DNA of 64,000 nt from Neospora caninum Liverpool (taxonomy: Eukaryota > Apicomplexa > Conoidasida > Eucoccidiorida > Sarcocystidae). Numbering within the stretch: position 1 is the first letter of the stretch; the number at the start of each line of letters is the position of its first letter. Both the position numbers and the translations under genes were made by a program. The notes beneath the pieces were generated by a model. That model searched no databases. It saw nothing but the letters and a program-made list of their open reading frames with translations, and was not told where the DNA came from. Below are positions 20,896-32,886 of this stretch, piece by piece. The DNA lies in assembly GCF_000208865.1 (NCBI RefSeq), contig NC_018389.1, positions 1,240,001-1,304,000 of the forward strand, in the 5' to 3' direction.

Positions 20896-23800
20896 TTGTA
20901 ACTGGAAATGTGGGTGAACCCGTAGTCAAGCAGATGGGTAGGGATGTAGAGAGCGTGGTCCACCTCGCCAGATGACAGGCGGTACGCAGAGTCGCGTTCG
21001 TCGTTCAAATGACACAGATTTGTGAGCCGAACAGAGGAAGGTGCCTAGGATGCAAGACGAAGCACACAGGACGGGGGGCAACCGGCTGCCTGCATCGGAA
21101 AACACACTTACGGGGAGCAGACACGACGCAGTCAGGCGAAGTGAGCGTCCATCCAACCGCGGAGAAGGCCGCCTTCTCCAGGGGATCTCCCAAGAGGTGT
21201 CCATCGACGACTGCCAAGGCGTGGCAAGCGCCCATAACTGCCACGGTATCAAAGGGCAGAACCTGAGAAGAAAGCGCGTGGAAGAAAAGTCGGACAGCCA
21301 AGTTGAGAAAACCCTATGTCAGATGGACACACGACTGTGCGAGGCAGCGGGAGAACGCGGATTTACACGTATTGTGGAAACTGGTCAACTCGGTAGGTAG
21401 AGCGGGAGATCCACGGATGTGCGTGCTTGCTGGCGTGGTCTCCTTGCGTTCTGTTGTGTCCTTTTATGTTCCCAGTTTTGTTTCGGCTCTTTCCGCTGCG
21501 TGGCTGACCTGCGTGACGAGGGTGTCCTCTTCAGCGTTGCCGAGGTCTGTTCCTCCGGCGGTTGCCGACTGCTTCGGCTCCTGTCCGCCTGTCTGTACAC
21601 CGTAGACGCCTTTCACGCGCATGGAATCCGAGGTCAGAGTTCCCGTTTTGTCGAAGGCACACACATCGACCTGACCGGCGTAGGGCACTCGGAACGGTTC
21701 GGTGCAGAAAATCTGCTGAGTGAAGAGAAGCAGCAGCGACATGGTCACTGCGAGGGAGAGCGTGATGGGGAACTCCGCAGGGACGACAGCCATGACGATG
21801 TGGGAGCAGGAGAGAAAGAGCTTGAATCGAGACCGGTCCGCGTTTTGAATGCCTTCTCGGAGAACGTAGGCGGACGCGCACAGCGCGAGAACGAGAAGAA
21901 GCCCCAAAAACAGCCACGCCTCGCGACTCGCCACCGTCACGCGACCGTGACAATAGAGAATCGTCCGCACGAGCTTACCCTGAGAGGAGACAGAGTCGCA
22001 GAGGGACAGAGACAGGCCGTGCACGGCAAAGCGAGGGAAGAACCAGGAAGAACGCGTCGAGGGGGGGAGGAGTACGGGGAGCGAGGCACGAAGAGAACGC
22101 GACACAGAAAGGAGTGAGAGACCAGAGAGAACCAGGGGGAGGAACACACATCGTGAACAGGAAAGAACGGTAGCGAGAGACATGATGAATCGCTGAAGAG
22201 AAGAACGCGACAGATAGGCAAAGCTACCGAAACAGCTCACAGCAGACGGGGGAGCAAAAGAATGATAGAGGAGGAGAAACAGAGCAGCCAGGAAAACCGG
22301 AGTCTTCCAGGCAATCATGCAATCCGGGAGTGTGTCGTCTACAAGACACAACATGAAAGTCAAGGAACAAGGCCCCAAAGGGCGCTCTATACCTGAGTGG
22401 TGCTGAAGGCGGTTCGGAGAACGTAGCCAACACAAGCTTTTGCGGGGACTCGAGCTTTGGAAAAACTGGATTGTTCGTTTCGATGAAGGATAACGGAAGT
22501 GCCTGCAAAGATGACGTTTTGTTTATTTCGCATTTCCATATCTAGACAGGTTTCTCCTTCCGTCCCTGTCTCGTCCTCTTGGTTGTTCCCTGTCGTCTCT
22601 CGTTTCATGTCGTCGATCTCGAGGGCTACCTTAGTCTGGGGAATCGACTCGCCTGGGGTGATAGAACCGTCAGCACACACCGCAAACGCGTCCTGGGTCT
22701 CTGCGAGAGGTTCGGTCAAAATTCTGTTCTCGAAAGCAAAAAAGGAGGAAAATGCGCATCACATATGGGAGGCGCGGAGAAGATATGCTGTGGAGCTCGG
22801 TGGAGTGCCGTTTTTCTCATCGACCAGAGGAGTGTTTTGTATCCGAGGGCAGTTTCATCTCGAGTCCCGTCCTAGGAATGCCCCTCGTCGCTGGTTTCAG
22901 CGATCTCCGTGTCCCCTTGCCTTTCCCTTTCCTCCCGCTAATGCGCCCTTCCCCTTTGCTTGTGTCTCTCTTCTTTCTCTCTCCACTGTCTTTTCTTCCT
23001 TCTCTTTCCACTGTCCTTTCCTTCTTTCCTTCGCCTGTGGCGCTTTGTGTCCCGAGCGATCCTCGCTTGTACCTGTGAGAGTTGCCTCATTGACGACGGC
23101 AGAGCCCTGAAGGAGGAGAGCATCCACGGGGCATACAGCGGCGTCCGGTTTGCTCGATCCAGTGATGGCGAAGACATCCCCGGGGAGAAGGAAATCCGAG
23201 CGGATGGGAACCCAGGAGCCCGACCGGAAGACATGGACGGGGCGGGGAGGAATGCGCATGGCCCGGAGCTGCTGGAAATCTTTCAGGCGTTTCTTCACCA
23301 TTTGGCACTCCAGCAGGACGAGCATCACCAGAGTGAGGAGACTGTATTGCCAGTATTCGTCAATCAGCCAGAGGAAAACGCAGCACATTTGAAACACGAA
23401 GAAGGGCGAGACCGCGTGCTCCTTGAGCAGTTCTTGGAACGTCGGGATAGGGATGTCATAGTCGTTCAAACCGTATTTCGCCTGCACAGCCTGGACGGAG
23501 ATATCCTCTGAAGGATCCCACCGGGGGGAGAGCGTTTTTTCGACAGGCGCGCATTGCAGTTCCGAGGCCAGCTTCACGGAAGTGGGCGGAAGAGGCTGGG
23601 GACTGGACTGTGGAGCTGCTTCGAGTCCCTTCCATTTGAGATACTCAGACAGAGGCTGACTTTTCGGGAAACGGAGGGGCTCGAAAGAGCTTGTGGCGGG
23701 AACAAACATGAACTTCTTTTTACGGTAAAAGAAGAAAGCCTGGTCTGGTCGCCGAATCAGGGGGCACAGCGTTCGTCTTTCCAGCGGCTTACCCCCGGGA

Positions 23801-24426
23801 GGAATGACGAGAACATCAGTCGCTTCGTCTACTGACGACGTGCGAGTGTGGCCAACGAGGCAATCCAAGGCCACGAACCAGTGGGTGCTGAGATGCAAGA
23901 GACCTCCGAGAAAAGCCCACAAAAGGCAGTACAGGAAATACACTGACGAAAACAACCACGCCAGAGTCGGGAAGAGCTCTTCGATCGTCTTTGGCGCCTC
24001 TGTGGACGATGACGTAGAAGCATCAATTTCATCGTACTGCGGATCAGATGCACCCGAGCTGGCAGACGGCGGGATTCCAGCCTCCGCGGGTATTCTCTCG
24101 GCAGGCTGCGGGTTGCGTGTATCCTCTTCCAGCGCCTCTCGCGGGTCCGCTGCTGTGTCTGAGGAAGCTGCGTCGCCTAGTGTGCTGGCCGACTCAGGAG
24201 GTGGCCTAGGGGATGTTGGAGACACTGGAAGCACGTCTTCGCGGTAGGCGAGGTCGTTGAAGACCAGAACAGCACACGCGCCAACAAGGAGTGCAAAGGG
24301 CCAGACATCGTAGCGGAGCGGCCAGGGCTTCTTGCGATACAGAAAAAAACGCCGCGTACGCAGGTCAGCGGAGGTCGAACCTGAGGAGCCTCCTTTCTCC
24401 TGCAGGTTGGAAGTTGGCCTGCTCAT
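18091..24426 (-). CDS. P5A-type ATPase (Spf1/ATP13A1-like), 1483 aa
   Basis: P5A-ATPases are ER-membrane pumps that extract misinserted transmembrane helices. Six exons, read on the minus strand: 24426-23073, 22652-22393, 21979-21509, 21262-21112, 20708-20395 and 19992-18091. All phases close. The N-terminus has the P5A-like PWPLRYDVWPFALLV segment. The actuator loop NEATLTGESIPQTK spans the exon 1/2 junction. TTQGKLVRT spans exons 2/3. The phosphorylation motif FDKTGTLTSD has its Asp near residue 648, followed by GDPLEKAAFSAVGWTLT and MITGDSPLTACQVA. The hinge MCGDGTNDVGALKAA is at about 1129-1138, then six C-terminal membrane helices. 'FDKTGTLTSD' and 'CGDGTNDVGALK' are P5A rather than P5B signatures. 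Low-complexity inserts after VGIFREE and after VGVSLL lengthen it beyond the usual 1,200 residues. The M4 motif reads VVPAEFPITLS, a departure from the family. The ATG at 24426 was chosen over an upstream frame to 24645 lacking conserved sequence. Confidence 0.93.
20865..20893. repeat. (TA)n microsatellite in P5A intron 4
   Basis: About fourteen TA units inside the intron 20709-21111. Confidence 0.9.
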
Positions 24427-26075
24427 CTTTACGACAACTTTACCGAGCACAGCCCGGTTGCTAGCCACGGAGAACGCCTTCTTGAGATTTTGCAGTGCCA
24501 GGTGTGAGGAAGAAGTCACGATACACACGCACAGTCGAAGATGCGGAACATAGGCGAAAAGGAGCAAGCAAGATCTTTGACTGCGAAATCCAGACCCTGC
24601 CCAGTAACAACAACCGGCGGACCGCGGTAGACGAACAAGCTGCATGCAGTCAGTTCTCTGGCCAGTCAGAAACCCACGTACCGCCGCGCTCCGACTGCCA
24701 CATGACTAAAGCAAACAATTAAAAAAAACTCGAACTTGGCAGGTTTTTTCCTCCGTCGCCGATTCTGCGCAGACTTGCTCCTTTTTTCCGATGCAAAAGA
24801 TGCCTCATGCGGACAAACACTACAGTCTACGGGCTTGCAGGCGGGCGCACACAGCCTGTGAAACCGCCGATCCCCCACTTCAGAGATTCTTCGTGTCTTT
24901 AGAATCGCCACAGAGAAATGCAGAGAAGGGGGGCGGTTGTATGAAGCGATGAAACATTTCATTCACGAACGCTCAGAAGCCCTGTGGATGGTTCATAGAC
25001 CACTGTGTGCGACAGTCTCGATGTCTTGCATGCACCAGTGGATGCGCATGTCGCGGTTGCAAGACCATCCGTTTGTGACAGACCGAAAGTGTTGCCGCGC
25101 GCCATTATCACACACAGCTGAGCACTCTTATAATGGTTCGAAGGGCATGAACAACAGTATGATGGCCGTGCCCAATGATCATGCATAGTCTTATCGATAC
25201 ATGGCAATTTCCGTCGGCTTTCCGTTGGACGCTTACACTGAAACACTCCAAGATACGCTTTTGGGCAGTTGAATTGATCAACTAAGGAAGCCTGTATCGT
25301 TGGCAATTTTGGGCGTTGCTGACGCTCTTCGCAGCAGGAGAATGGCACCCAAACGCAGCCCGGGTTTATATCTCAGGGGCACCGTCGGTTGCCCGTCGTT
25401 TCACGGAGGAAAGCGCGTGCCAATCGCCCGCGCTCATCGCTGTTGTGTATTGGAGTCTCTACCAGGAAGAAGTGATGGAAACTGCGTCACATGGAATGAA
25501 TTTTGCCTATAGAAGCTGCTGCCCGGGCTCGACTGAAGCTACAAGTTGGCGTAGGCGTCGCGGCAGTCGCGCGATACCGCATGGTCAATAGCGCACAGAA
25601 TGAAATTATCGTTCTTCAAACTCGACAAACAGGTTATGGGCACGCTCGTCAGCTTATGAACCCAAGGATGCAGATACGAACGGGAGAAGCTGAGAGTGCG
25701 ATTTTGGGTCCAGCAACTGTGGTTCACCGGAACGAGCATAACGCGGACCGGTGTCATCCGGAATGCGCACAGCCGGTGGGCAAAGCGGAAAGTCATACGC
25801 GTCAGAATGCACGGATTAAAAAAAATGTGCTCAGCCTCCTTGTTCGTCTGCGAACGTGTGTAATACGTCTTAGTTCTTAGCTTCCTGTCCTCACAAGAGC
25901 AACTCCGTTTCGGATTTAGGGTGTATGTACACTCTGGAAAACGTGTTGCCGTCGTCCTTCTAGATCATATCATTTGAATTCGTGCCACGGTTGGTTATCT
26001 GCCATCCGATTACTGGAGAACTGTTCGGAGATTCTCGGAAGAGGGTTTCGTTCGCCTTCCTCTTCTCCCACAAAC
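24427..26075. other. Divergent promoter region, P5A-ATPase / RING gene
   Basis: The 1.65 kb between two divergent start codons should hold both promoters. It contains a GCATGC palindrome near 24645. Short frames are present without coding evidence. Confidence 0.5.
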
Positions 26076-27226
26076 ATGCATAGGGCCCAAGAACCCATGG
26101 CGAAAATCAACGGCAGCCGTTTCCCGGTTGATCAGTGTGCTTTGCACTTGAACTACGGACCAAGGGCAGTGGAACACCTGATATGCCCCGTGTGCCATGA
26201 TCTCCTAGACGATCCACTAGCGACGCCCTGCGATCACCATTTTTGCAGGTCTTGCTGTGAGAATCTGAAAAAGTCTAATATTCAGACGTGCCCTCTTTGC
26301 AATAAACAGACATATGGTTCAAGCGGGAAAAAAGACGATGACGGCAGAGCTGTGGATACGTGGCTCTTTTCTGACCCCAACAAGTCCTTCGTCCGGATTC
26401 TAGAGGGAACTCCAATGATGTGCAGCAATGATGGATGTGGGGAGGTTATTCCACTAGGAGAATTTCCGCAGCATTTAGCTTCCCACTGCATTCAGAGACT
26501 AGTCAAGTGTGCCTACGAGGGATGCCAGGAACACGTGAAGGCCGACGAGCTTGAATCCCACATGAAGGCATGCCCCCACAGGACCGTAAACTGTGCTTGC
26601 TGCGATGAGACTGTTACTGGTGGCTGCGAAGTGTGGTTGTGCAATTCACGATGTATCGAAAGCCTCCGGGACTTCTACAAAAACGAGCGGAGCAAAATAT
26701 TGCAGGTACCTTAGATGGACATTTATTCCTTTCCTGACCACTCAAATTTCCATCCACTGCTCCTCCTAACCTTTAGGAATCCAGACTCGAAAAGAACTGT
26801 ATGGCCAACTGCATTCAGCTGCTTCAGTGGCAGCTGCTCGAGGCTCAGAGGCAGGTTCAATCATTGAAAGCGGAGCTGGTACGGCACGTAAAACTTTGAA
26901 TCATCAGCCCGTATTGACTTCGTCTTTATACAGCAAGCGCGAATCTCGGGCGAATGCAAAAGGAAAAGAATATCAGGTATAGGCTGCCTTGAGTTCACCA
27001 TCGCGGAGTTCGGTGTCAGAAAAACTGTCATCCCACTCTTACAGATGACACCACTGAACACAACGCAGCCGCGAAAAAATGTGGATCACCAACTATAACG
27101 AGCTCGTCGGATAATGCGGCTTCTTTAGAACGGCAAGAAGAACGACAACAGGACTTCACCATAGACTGGACAAAGATGGAGTCAGCTCTCTTAGCTCCGG
27201 AAAAAACTTCGGGAAATCCGAATTGA
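26076..27226 (+). CDS. RING and TRAF-type zinc-finger protein, 318 aa
   Basis: Probable E3 ubiquitin ligase. Exons: 26076-26705, 26777-26878, 26934-26976 and 27045-27226, with phases closing. The ATG at 26076 (aaacATGc) is the first in frame after the leader. Residues about 28-75 form a C3HC4 RING: CPVCHDLL, then TPCDHHFCRSCC, then CPLCNKQ. Residues about 110-185 are TRAF-type fingers: CSNDGCGEVIPLGEFPQHLA, VKCAYEGCQEHVKADELES, then ACPHRTVNCACC. Exon 2 encodes a short coiled coil (QLLQWQLLEAQRQVQSLKAE). The C-terminus is polar and there is no MATH/TRAF-C domain. This layout resembles RNF41/NRDP1 and other RING-TRAF-finger ligases. Substrates and location cannot be read from the sequence. Confidence 0.9.
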
Positions 27227-27585
27227 GAGCTTCGCACTTCCTTTAATTACCGTATGATTTACCATATGTATACTTTCGAACACAGCCGTACTTTTCCACA
27301 CCTAACGACTCACCTGCACGCAACCACGTGTATCACATGCGTGAAGTCCGCTGCATTGCACCATCGCGCACACCGTCGTGGTGTGTAACAGCCCCAACCA
27401 GTCACTACCCCCCCGACGGCTATCAAAATGTGAAAGATGCAAACATTCCGCTCTGGGGGAGGTCCACCGCTGCAGGCGTCAACGCATTAATTAGGAAGGC
27501 TATGACGTCATTAACATGGGAACAACAAAGAAAGCGAACACATCGGAAATCAATCACGACGCAGTGTGAGTTGCAACACTGCACT
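27227..27585. other. Short convergent 3' intergenic region
   Basis: Only 359 nt separate the RING-gene stop (+) from the helicase stop (-), so their 3' UTRs probably overlap in antisense. I see no gene here. Confidence 0.5.
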
Positions 27586-30500
27586 CTACTGGTATCCGTC
27601 TCCTGCAAAACGGCGCGCATTTTGAAGGTTCTGCATGTTTTGCAAGTTCTGCATCAACGCACGCCCGGCACCAGGCACAGCGCCAGGAAAAATGGAACTG
27701 CCTCCGTCAGCCTGTGGCACTCCTGGACGCTGTAATCCATCTGTTTCTTTAGTGCCCCTAGCACCGTAGCTGGGCACCACAGGGCACCGATAATCTTGCT
27801 GGTACCCGGGGGCTACCGAGCGGTTGCCAGAGAAATCGTACTGAGAGCCGGCAACAAACTGCCCCACGGATGGGTACGCGTGCGGCAATGGCGCTTGCGC
27901 CGTTCTTCCCATCGTAGGTCCAAGGTGCTGCCCGAAGGTCTGGTAGCCGCCTCCACCCACGTAGCCGGCATTTTGATGGACCTGATAGTTTGCCTGAGGG
28001 GCGTATACAGCTGGGGTCATCGCATAGGCAGCCGTATTTGCTCCGCCGACATTGCCTGCACCCATATGCTGCTGGAGAACTCCGCGCGGCTGAAGGTACT
28101 GCTGAGCATGCTCCTGCTGTTGTGGGTAAGGATAGCTCGACCGATATCCTTGTCGCTCCGCGCCGGCGTACGCTCCAGCCATCGGGCCGGCGACGGCCGC
28201 GGCACCATAGTTGTGCCTAAACAAGCAAAGCGGAGCCACAACAGAATTGCTATTGAACTCCTGGGTGTACTCCCATCTGCTAATTCTGCAAAAATGTACT
28301 TGCTGTTTGCGGTTCTGCTAAACATCAAACAGTTCTCACGTGAGCACCTAGACAGCGGAAGAACAAAAGCGAAGAAGTTTTGGCACCGGTGGAGAAACGG
28401 AAGTAATTCCCTGAGCAGCAGCTGCCTCAGTAGCATCCCGATGTATCATGACCGCAGAACAGGGGCTCCACGACTCACCAGTTTGCGTCCATCCCGGCGG
28501 CAGACGCTACAGTGTGGCTGGCGATAAGCTCTGAGGCTGCCTGTGGCACTCCAGCCCCCCGGAAAGGAGCAGCGCCTCGTCGATACGACTGCGCTCCTAT
28601 CTCCTGCAGAGGCGTGTTCCGAAACTGTCCAGGAGTTCCAACAGCTTCTGTCATTCTACCATACGCTGTTGGCTGACTTGCGGCCTGTCTCGGCTGTCTG
28701 CGCGAACTCTGCGGTGCAGGCGGAACCTCCGGGGCTGCTGCATTCTTTCCTTTGCCCTTTTTTCCTTCCCGCTTGCCGCCGACGGCTGCCGGTTCTCCCA
28801 CCGCACCAGCGTAAGGGTTGAAGTTCTGCCTTCCGTGGCCTGAACTCATCGGATACGCTGGCTGTTGCGGCATCCTGCCACCCTTTTGGTTTGCTTTCGG
28901 CTGTGCTCCCTTGCGCTTCTGAGCTGCAGCGAGACGCTTCTCCGCCTCTCGCCTTGCGGCCTCTTGCTGAGCGCGTGCCTTGGCTTGCAGGATATTCATG
29001 GCCTGGTAAAGGAAACACGCAGCAACTCACAGAGACCGAAACGCTTGAGACCAGGTTCTAAAAACGGGTTTTTTCCACAGCTTCCTGCAGCCTCCCAACG
29101 CGAAGCCTCCAGTGGGACCATCCGACGTACCTTCGACTTGACGCTTTCAACTTTCCCAGCGACACCACTCAAATTGAACGGAGAAAGCAAGTCGCCGTGC
29201 GTGTCCTCGAAGGCGGGGATTCGGCACAGGCTCAGATCGGCCTTCATTGAATTTCCCAAATTGGAAGTCAAGCAAGACAGGTATCCCGGGGTTGTGAGCA
29301 CCCTGACGCAGTCTGCACACAAAGAAGCCACACACGCGCGGCGACCCTCAGCTGGTCAGGTAGCCCGGCCATCCAGCGGGTTCGTGAGGCACACCGCCTC
29401 TAGGGCGCGGCAGACGCGACGAGACCTTGAAGCCACCTAGGCGTGTCTCTGTAAATCTGTCCACCTCCGGGGTTGTCTGAATGCAAACGGTTCAAGAGCC
29501 AGAGGAGGGCCGATCCCGCGCGGTTCGCACTCCAGTCCATTCCGTCGGGGGTTCGAAGCCTACCATCTTGTGGTGAATTGCTTAGAGCAAGAGCATCGAC
29601 GTCCTTGTTGCACGCTCGCAACATCTCCAAGAGGGCCTGCTTGACAGCTTCGTTTTCGTCGATATTGATCTGGTCAGACTCGTCTTTGAGAGGAGCCGAG
29701 GCTCCTGCATTTCCTTCTCTTGCACCCGCGCCAGCACCGGAGGCTGGTCGTCCGCCGAGGCGCACGGATGCGTCCATATTGACCGACACCGCAGAGATGC
29801 TCACAGTGTCGGATGAGGGCATCTGCTGCGTCACAGCACCTCGGCCTGCGCTGGGTTGATGCCGCGGTTCTGATGTGCTTCCCCAACGACTGACTGCAGT
29901 CCCCTTGGGCGTAGCGAAGGCTTCCGACAGCAAGCGTCTCACTTTGTTCACGCGCCAGAGGTCGGCCAGCGTCACCGTAGGTCCCTCGTCGTAGAACGGC
30001 AGCTTCATCGTTCTCACGCCGTTGAAGAGAGATATTCTGGGACGAGCACACACGGCACACTCAAAACGTGCAACGGACTCCCACCCACTGTGTCGGTACC
30101 GCTGTTCTGGGAGAGCCCAGGACGGGACACCCGGGCGGGAAAACGAAGCACGAAAGCAGCCAGCGAGCGACACGGAAGAAATGCGCGCGAAGGGAGAAAA
30201 AGACGGAGGTCGGCAGGTTCTTCCGGATTCAAACAAGCGACGGCCCCCCCTTAACACCGTTAGCATTCGGTCCCCCGGGAACGCGAAAACGTGCTGGACG
30301 CGGGGGATTCACAAAAGCTCCCAATATGTACATTACAGCGAAAAACGTGTCCTGGCTGATGCCTCACTCGTCGTCGCATTGGTGGCGTTGTTTTTCACGA
30401 CTTACTCCTTTACTACCGGCCCGGTCGAGGTGACCTGGATCCCCAGTTCGGCGTCGTGTTTGTGACTCAGGAACGCGAGCATGAGGAGAGCCGCGTGTTT

Positions 30501-31417
30501 CTGTGGCAACACTGTGACGCCCTCCACCCAGCACATTTGTGGATCGTCGGTGCCTTGCGTCATGGTTACCACGCCATAAACTTCTTCTTGCTGACAACAA
30601 AAAAAGGACAACAAAAGCCGAAGATCATCACAGCAGAGGAGACGCTCGTGAGTCCCCCGCGGGTTCGAAGTATCGAGTCAGCAGCAACTTCCGCTCTTTT
30701 ATTTCGCTTGTCTCGGCGTTAGTTTCGTGTTGCTGATTCCTGCAACGTCTATGTCCTCGGTCTTTTTCAGAAAACGTCGTCTCTTCCCTCCCCTCTCTTC
30801 CGTTTCTTCTTTGTAAGTACCGCTCTCTCTTTCTCCTCGGCACCACAAACTTCCAAACGTCGGCGTTCCGCTCCGTACCTGTCTGAACAGTTTGACGCCG
30901 CCTTCCTCGACACGTACTGGACAGGCGCAGTAGAATCCGATTGGGTTCCGACAGTTTGTCACTGCCTTAACTTTGACCGCCTTCTTCTTTCCTTGGTCTT
31001 TTCCCTTCTTCTTTGCCTTCCCTGTGCGGCTTTCTTCTTTGCCCTCGACGCCCTGACCTGCAGCTGTCGCCGACTGGTCGTCTCCCATCAACAGCCAAGA
31101 GACGAGGAAAGGCGAGCACGGGCGAACCATATCGAACTGTTGAACTCCGGAATCGACATTCATCGCGGCGAAAGGTGCCTTTCCTCCCGCACTGCCGTCG
31201 TAGCCCGAGGCGCCGGCGCCAAAGCGTCCAGAGAGATTCCCTGACGACCCTCGCCCTCCTTGAGATCCTGAGACGCCTCCACCGCCTAGCCCCTGAAGTG
31301 CCTCGTCCGTCGGCGGCTGTGGCGACTCGACTGTCTCCGGCAACGCAATCGAGAGTTTCCTAATCACAGAGACGAACGCGGGAGACAGGAGAACGGCAAC
31401 AAAAGACGCATGCAGAA

Positions 31418-31453
<36 letters not shown>

Positions 31454-32790
31454 CTGTCTGCATCTGCCTTTCCAGGTGACTATCTACATATGTACGGATA
31501 TATATATATATATATATCTGGATATGTAGGCATCTCGAGGGTCATTTTACTGCTTCCCTAGACAAAAAGGAGGAGCGCAGTGCTGTATTTGTGTTTGTAA
31601 ACAGATGCTGGCAGTGCCACTGTAAGCACGCAGCCAGAGGCAGACCCGAGGGCGCCGCGCCGGGAATCGACGTCTCTTGTTTGTCGTGGCAAAACGCTGT
31701 TCACACACTTCACGTCCACACCCGCGTCACGCCAGTGCATGTGGCCGAGCGTCCGCAAGCTCGAAAGGCGACAATCGCCCACCGAGGCCAATGCTCACCC
31801 GTGTCCCGCGCACATGTGTGTAGTCCGATGAGACGTCCGTCTCACGTCTGTGAGTGCGAAGGCGCAGAAACCCCGCAGCACTTTAATTCCTCTTTCAACA
31901 CGCCGGGAACCTCGTGATCTGGACAGTCCTTGCTCGGCTTACCATCTTCCATTTGCGAATTGGTTTGGAAGGTGCGCAGCAAGAACCAGAGTGGACGTAG
32001 CCGAGTACTGGGTGCGGCGGCCGTCCTGACTAGCCGTTTCTTCACTCGCTCCTTCGCCGTTCTTTTCTTCCCCGCCCTCTGTGTCTTGTGCCTCGCTCCC
32101 GACCCGCACATGGAGGCCGACCGTTTCCGTCTTGGCCATTCTTTCTTCGTGGACTTTCTTCTCCGCCTGGGCACGGAAACCGAACTCCTCGTCGCCGGTG
32201 GCTCCTCTCGCGGGCGCGCCAGGTCCAGGCAGGCCGTCTTCGCTGCCGCCCGCTTGTCTGGAGTGAGCAGCCCCAGCTGCGCTGTCTCCCACCGCGGACA
32301 CCGGCGTGAGAAGCTTCTCCTTCAGGGCCTTGAGAATGTTGGGCAAGCGGGTGGCGTCAAAGGTCAGACAGGCATTGGCGGAACTCTCGGGGAAGTACAG
32401 AAAACACTTTTCTTCCATGCCTTGGCAGGGAACGATGGAGTAGTCCATGCCGGCGCACACCAGAGAAAGCGACGCGCGGACTTGCCTGCACACCGTACCT
32501 GTTCGACTATCTAGACGATCGTGCAACACCAGCGTCCGCGAAGGATCCAATCCTTGCCGCAGCATCGCCGCTGCCGCAAAAGGCACCGCACACACCAGGT
32601 ACAGGTTTCAAGCGCGATGGCCAACGGAAACTAACCACACAATTGGGAATTCATCCACTCTCCACAGACCACAGGTCATGTTCAGGAACAAACTGACTGA
32701 TATGCGCCCAGAACCCCGCCCTTCTCTATGCTTATAGATACATATATACATACATACATATATACATACATACATACATACATACATACA

Positions 32791-32822
<32 letters not shown>

Positions 32823-32848
32823 CACATATACACATACATATATACATA

Positions 32849-32886
<38 letters not shown>

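Noticed and set aside
22653..22740. Upstream extension of P5A exon 2 (ILTEPLAETQ...)
   Set aside because: The frame is open, but no acceptor there matches the phase of exon 1. The acceptor at 22653 restores the conserved TGES loop exactly.
27586..30036. Separate small gene for the Gln/Tyr-rich protein
   Set aside because: No ATG with upstream promoter space was found, and every exon joins in phase with the helicase exons upstream, so it is treated as the helicase C-terminus.
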